The position numbers and the translations under genes are program-made. The notes below the pieces were generated by a model. It saw nothing but the letters and a program-made list of their open reading frames with translations. It had not been told where the DNA came from and did not search any database. Below, in pieces: positions 60,057-64,000 of a stretch of DNA of 64,000 nucleotides; within the stretch, counting starts at the first letter, position 1, and each line of letters opens with the position of its first letter. Source of the stretch: Pseudomonas syringae KCTC 12500 (GTDB taxonomy: Bacteria; Pseudomonadota; Gammaproteobacteria; Pseudomonadales; Pseudomonadaceae). The DNA lies in the NCBI RefSeq assembly GCF_000507185.2, contig NZ_AYTM02000002.1:5949068-6013067 (forward strand). The letters are read 5' to 3'.

Positions 60057-63000
60057 TCATACAGGCTTCGGCGCGGCCACTTCGCCGCTTTCCAGGCTCT
60101 TGCGCAGAATATCGGCCTGCACGGCAGCCGCTTTCATGGCGCTTTCCTTGATGTAGCCATAGCCGCGAATGCGTTCCGGCAGGCGTGCCAGACTCAAGGC
60201 GGTGTGGCGATTCTGCGCCTGAAGGTGTTGCAGGATCAGTTCGATATCGCTGACATAGCGGTCAATCAGCGCCCTCTCCTGCTGACGTTCGAGACTGCGA
60301 CCGAACGGATCGAGCGCCGTGCCACGGAGGAATTTGAACGTCGCCAGCACGTCGAACGCGCGCAGCATCCACGGGCCAAAACTACGTTTGCGCGGCAGGC
60401 CATTGTGCGGATCGCGCTTGGCCAGCCACGACGGTGCCAAGTGAAACTCCAGTCGATAGTCACCCTCGAACTGCGCTTGCAACTGGCGGGTAAACTCGCC
60501 GTTGCTGTACAGCCGCGCCACTTCGTATTCGTCTTTATAGGCCAGCAATTTGAAGTAATTGAATGCCACGGCCTCGGTCAGCGTCGGCTGCTGGCCAGGG
60601 AACGCGCGCGATTCGCTGTCGCGTACGCGTTGCACCAATGCCAGATAGCGCTTGGCGTAGGCGGCGCTCTGATACTGCTTCAAGGTATCGACATTGCTCT
60701 GGATGCGTTGATCAAGATCCATTGGCTGCGGCTCGCTGACCTTGTTTTGCGGGTTGACGAAGGCCTCCACAGCGGCAGGATCATGCGCAGTACGACGCCC
60801 CCAGAGAAACGCCTGCTGATTCAGATTGACCGCTACGCCGTTGAGTTCGATGGCCTTCTCGATGGCCGCCGAGGTCAATGGAATCAGGCCCAGCTGAAAC
60901 GCATAGCCGAGCATGAACAGGTTGCTGGCCGATGCTGTCGCCCATCAGTCGAGTAGCCAGTGATGTGGCTTCGACAAAGTGGGTCTTCGCCGCGCCGACC
61001 GCCTCAATGATGGTCTGCTTCATGGCTTCGGCCGGAAACACGGCATCCGGATTGCGCGTGAACTCGGCGGTCGGTGTTTGCTGGCTGTTGACCACCGCAT
61101 GGGAAATCTTGCTATCGAGCTTGGCGATCGCGTCCGGGCCGGCAGCCACCAGCAAGTCACAGCCGAGCAGGCAGGTGCGCTTCACCGGCGGCGATACGCA
61201 CGGCAAACAGATCCTCCTGGCGCGCGGCAATGCGGATATGGCTGACCACCGGACCGAATTTCTGTGCCAGACCGGCCTGATCGAGCACGCTGCAGCCCTT
61301 GCCCTCCAGATTCGCGGCATAGCCCAGCATCGCGCCGACGGTGGTCACCCCAGTGCCGCCGACACCCGGCAGGAGAATATTGAACGGCCTGTCGAGCGAC
61401 GGCAGTGCCGGTTCCGGCAGACGCGCGAATGCTTCGACCTGCTTGGGCAACGCAGGCTTGCGCAGTTGCCGCCATGCACGGTGACGAAGCTCGGGCAGAA
61501 ACCTCGACGCAGCTGAAATCCTTGTTGCACGCGCTTTGATCGATTTCGCGCTTGCGCCCCTGCGCCGTTTCCTTGGGCAGTACAGACAGGCACCCGGATT
61601 TGACCCCGCAATCGCGCAACCCTCGCACACCGCCGGGTTGATCAACGCGCGCTTTTCCAGGTCAGGCATGGTGCCGCGCTTGCGACGGCGGCGCTTTTCA
61701 GTGGCGCAGGTCTGGTCGTAGATGATGACCGACACGCCTTTGAACTCGCGTAACTCGCGCTGCACGCTGTCCAGATCGCGCCGATGATGAAAGGTGGTAA
61801 TCGGTGCGAAGTCTTCACGATTCGGGTACTTGTCCGGCTCGTCGGAAACCAGCGCGATGCGGTGCACGCCTTCGTTGAATACCTGACGACTCAGTTGATC
61901 GACGCGCAGCACGCCGTCGATCGGCTGGCCACCCGTCATGGCCACCGCATCGTTGTAGAGAATCTTGTAAGTAATGTTGACCTTGGACGCCACTGCCGCA
62001 CGCAGCGCCAGGTGCCCCGAGTGAAAATAGGTGCCGTCGCCCAGGTTCTGGAAAACGTGCGGGGTTTCGGTGAACGGTGCCTGACCGATCCAGGTCACGC
62101 CCTCGCCGCCCATCTGGGTGAAGGTATCGGTTTCGCGGTCCATCCAGATGGTCATGTAATGGCAGCCGATCCCGGCCAGGGCGCGACTGCCCTCCGGCAC
62201 CTTTGTCGAAGTGTTATGCGGGCAGCCGGAGCAGAAATGCGGGGTGCGCTGGGTGGTGAACAGCGGCGCCTGCAGCGCTTGCTCCTTGTCGCTGAGAAAC
62301 TGCAGGCGCGCTTCGATCTGCGGGCTGCTGTAGAACGGCGCAAGGCGTTTGGCGATCACCCTGGCAATCATTGCCGGGGTCAGCTCGCTGAGGTTCGGCA
62401 GCAGTGAGCGGCCCTGCTCATCGAACTCGCCGACCACCACTGGCCGGCGCTCAACAGGCCAGTTGTAAAGCTGACCGGTCAACTGGTCTTCAATGACACT
62501 GCGTTTTTCCTCGACCACCAGAATCTCGTCCAGCCCTTCGGCAAAGTCGTGCACCGACACCGGCTCCAGCGGCCAACTCATGCCGACCTTGAGCACGCGA
62601 ATCCCGACCTTCTCGCACAGCTCCTGATCAATACCCAGCTCTTCGAGGGCCTGACGCACGTCCAGGTAGGACTTGCCGGTGGTGATGATGCCCAGCCGCG
62701 GTTGCGCAGAATCGATCACCACCTTGTTGAGCTGGTTGGCACGGGCGAAGGCCCTGGCCGCGTAGATCTTGTAGGTGTTGAGTCGCGCCTCCTGGGCCAA
62801 CGGCGGGTCCGGCCAGCGGATATGCAAACCGCCTTCGGGTATATCGAAGTCGTCAGGGATACGGGTTTTGATCCGCAAAGGATCGACCTCGACCACCGCA
62901 GAAGAGTCGACGTTCTCGGCAATGGTCTTCATCGCCACCCAGCAACCGCTGTAGCGCGACAGCTCCCAGCCAATGATGCCGTAGTCGAGAATCTCCTGAA

Positions 63001-63528
63001 CATTACTGGGGTTGAGCACGGGGATCATCGATGCGATGAACGCATGCTCACTCTGGTGAGCGATGGTCGATGATTTGCAGCCGTGGTCGTCGCCCGCCAG
63101 GATCAGCACACCGCCGTTGGCCGCAACACCGGCCGAGTTGCCGTGCTTGAAGACATCACCGCAGCGGTCCACACCCCCGGCCCCTTGCCGTACCAGAGGG
63201 CGAACACCCCATCGTACTTGCCATGCGGGAACAGGTTGACCTGTTGACTGCCCCAGACCGCCGTGGCGGCCAGTTCTTCGTTGATGCCCGGCTGAAAATG
63301 GATGGCGTTTTGTTGCAGGTAGTCCTTGGCGTCCCAAAGGCTTTTGTCCAGATTACCCAGCGGCGAACCGCGGTAGCCAGAGATAAACCCGGCAGTGTTC
63401 AGGCCCTGTGCCTCATCGCGCTGCTTTTGCAGCATCGGCAGGCGGGTCAGGGCCTGTGTGCCGGTCAGGTACAGATTGCCGGTGGCAAGCCGGTATTTAT
63501 CATCCAGACGAATATCAGCCAGGGACAT
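60057..63528 (-). pseudogene. Indolepyruvate ferredoxin oxidoreductase (fused alpha/beta), interrupted by six indels
   Basis: About 1157 aa fused 2-oxoacid:ferredoxin oxidoreductase that decarboxylates arylpyruvates to aryl-CoA. N-terminal MSLADIRLDDKYRLATG, the TPP-binding HNTSTKVPEGS and GGEGVTWIGQAPF, a cysteine cluster VCEGC...CGVKSGC, and a gamma-type domain GVGGTGVTTVGAML. Frame changes at about 63170 (+2), 61615 (-1), 61505 (-1), 61468 (-1), 61170 (+1) and 60928 (+1). Total length is 3n+1, as these sum to +1. Both sides of each break match the normal protein (e.g. GPGV|DRCGDVFKH and EGC|GDCGVKSG), so most or all are likely sequence errors. An Lrp gene is divergent upstream. Without correction no fragment exceeds about 650 codons of true sequence. 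Confidence 0.85.
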
Positions 63529-63701
63529 GCGAATACCTCTCTTGTTCTTATAGGGTCAGGTCTTGTAAGCCGGGACGGTCCTGCCCGGCAGCCTTGCAAC
63601 TAGACTGCCAGCAGCAAAGAGGCTTTTTCTTTCTAAATGCGCGCAAATCTGCTGATATTCAGCATGCTTTTTTCGGCCAGAACAAAAAACAAGGTCAATT
63701 C

Positions 63702-64000
63702 ATGCAGCCAAAATTGAGCCCCATCGATCGCAAGATTCTTCGTCTGCTGCAACATGACGCCAGCCTGTCGGCCCGGAAATCGCCGAACGGGTCGAGCTGT
63801 CGCAATCGCCGTGCTGGAGGCGCATTCACCGGCTTCAGGAAGACGGGGTGATCGAGCGCACGGTCGCCCTGCTCAGTACCCAGAAGCTGGGACTGAGTAT
63901 GACCGTGTTCGTCGAGGTCAAGCTGTCAGGCCATGGCCGCCGCTATCTGGCCGAGTTCGAGGAGGCAATCATCGGCCACCCGGAGGTGCTGGAGTGCTAC
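63702..64000 (+). pseudogene. Lrp/AsnC-family regulator, frameshifted and cut by window end
   Basis: ATG 63702 with AAGG upstream starts MQPKLSPIDRKILRLLQHDASLSA. The next codons need one extra G near 63774-63777 (GGG read as GG) to continue as EIAERVELSQSPCWRRIHRLQ, the normal Lrp helix-turn-helix, and then ERTVALLSTQKLGLSMTVFV into the ligand-binding RAM domain. The 3' end lies outside. It is divergent from the indolepyruvate oxidoreductase gene and is its likely regulator, responding to an amino acid. Confidence 0.8.

Noticed and set aside
61157..63337. A stand-alone 726-aa oxidoreductase gene
   Set aside because: Only the stretch from about 63170 to 61615 is in the true frame from its left side, and its N- and C-terminal parts are out of frame with the family, so it is a fragment of the larger frameshifted gene.
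1..64000. tRNA, rRNA or CRISPR arrays
   Set aside because: No cloverleaf-like sequences, rRNA signatures or regularly spaced repeats were noticed on either strand.

Overview
The window is a GC-rich chromosomal segment that reads as a fluorescent pseudomonad, most likely of the Pseudomonas syringae group. The assignment is inferred from gene content and protein similarity recalled from memory: MexEF-OprN efflux genes, an MvaT-type H-NS protein, a glgA-treZ-malQ-treY-glgX locus, a short-form Gnd next to Zwf, and cobN/cobW/cbtAB cobalamin genes. No tRNA, rRNA, CRISPR array or complete insertion sequence was seen. Coding density is high and most genes lie in short co-directional operons.

Layout. 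1-5.8 kb: mexE (5' end cut by the window), mexF and oprN, ending at a strong terminator. 5.9-9.6 kb: a TPR protein, mvaT, a secreted small protein and glyoxalase I. 9.7-11.9 kb: ahpC-ahpF on the minus strand, separated by a hairpin. 12.0-14.2 kb: a divergent pair made of a tyrosine recombinase and a KfrA-like coiled-coil DNA-binding protein, the most accessory-looking part of the first half. 14.2-20.3 kb: an orphan PAS histidine kinase, gor, galU, two small lipoproteins, a DUF1883 protein, a small protein and alkB. 20.3-25.5 kb: a minus-strand operon gnd-zwf-HAD phosphatase-GH15 glucoamylase, with a perfect 9+9 inverted repeat upstream. 27.2-41.3 kb: a long plus-strand carbohydrate locus, glgA-treZ-malQ-treY-DUF2934, then glgX translationally coupled to a four-gene cassette (acyl-CoA dehydrogenase-like, PIG-L deacetylase, NodS-like methyltransferase, family 2 glycosyltransferase) whose product is not known to me. 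41.3-49.7 kb: mixed metabolism (esterase, azoR with its LysR, enol-lactonase, uppP, pnuC plus an NadR-like kinase, an atypical enhancer-binding protein). 50.4-59.9 kb: cobalt/cobalamin genes in two divergent transcripts, cobW-cobN-chlI/D to the left and cbtB-cbtA-cobE-cobM to the right, each with its own cobalamin riboswitch. A foldback (MITE-like) repeat sits between them. 60.0-64 kb: an indolepyruvate ferredoxin oxidoreductase gene and a divergent Lrp-type regulator, cut by the window end.

How the parts work together. The glg/tre genes interconvert glycogen, malto-oligosaccharides and trehalose, the latter being a compatible solute. The glgA leader has a GGA-loop hairpin of the RsmA/CsrA type. 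The cobalamin genes form a B12-repressed cobalt-uptake and insertion module. Within it, the chelatase ATPase and von Willebrand-type parts lie in different frames joined by a textbook -1 frameshift signal: slippery A AAA AAG, 5-nt spacer and 13-bp stem. I consider this the most interesting element of the window.

Caveat. From about 59.5 kb to the right end, three consecutive genes (cobM, the indolepyruvate oxidoreductase and the Lrp regulator) carry eight small indels, while the protein between the indels remains well conserved. Local sequence error is more likely than decay. The chlI/D frameshift lies outside this stretch and has a specific recoding signal, so it is not explained the same way.
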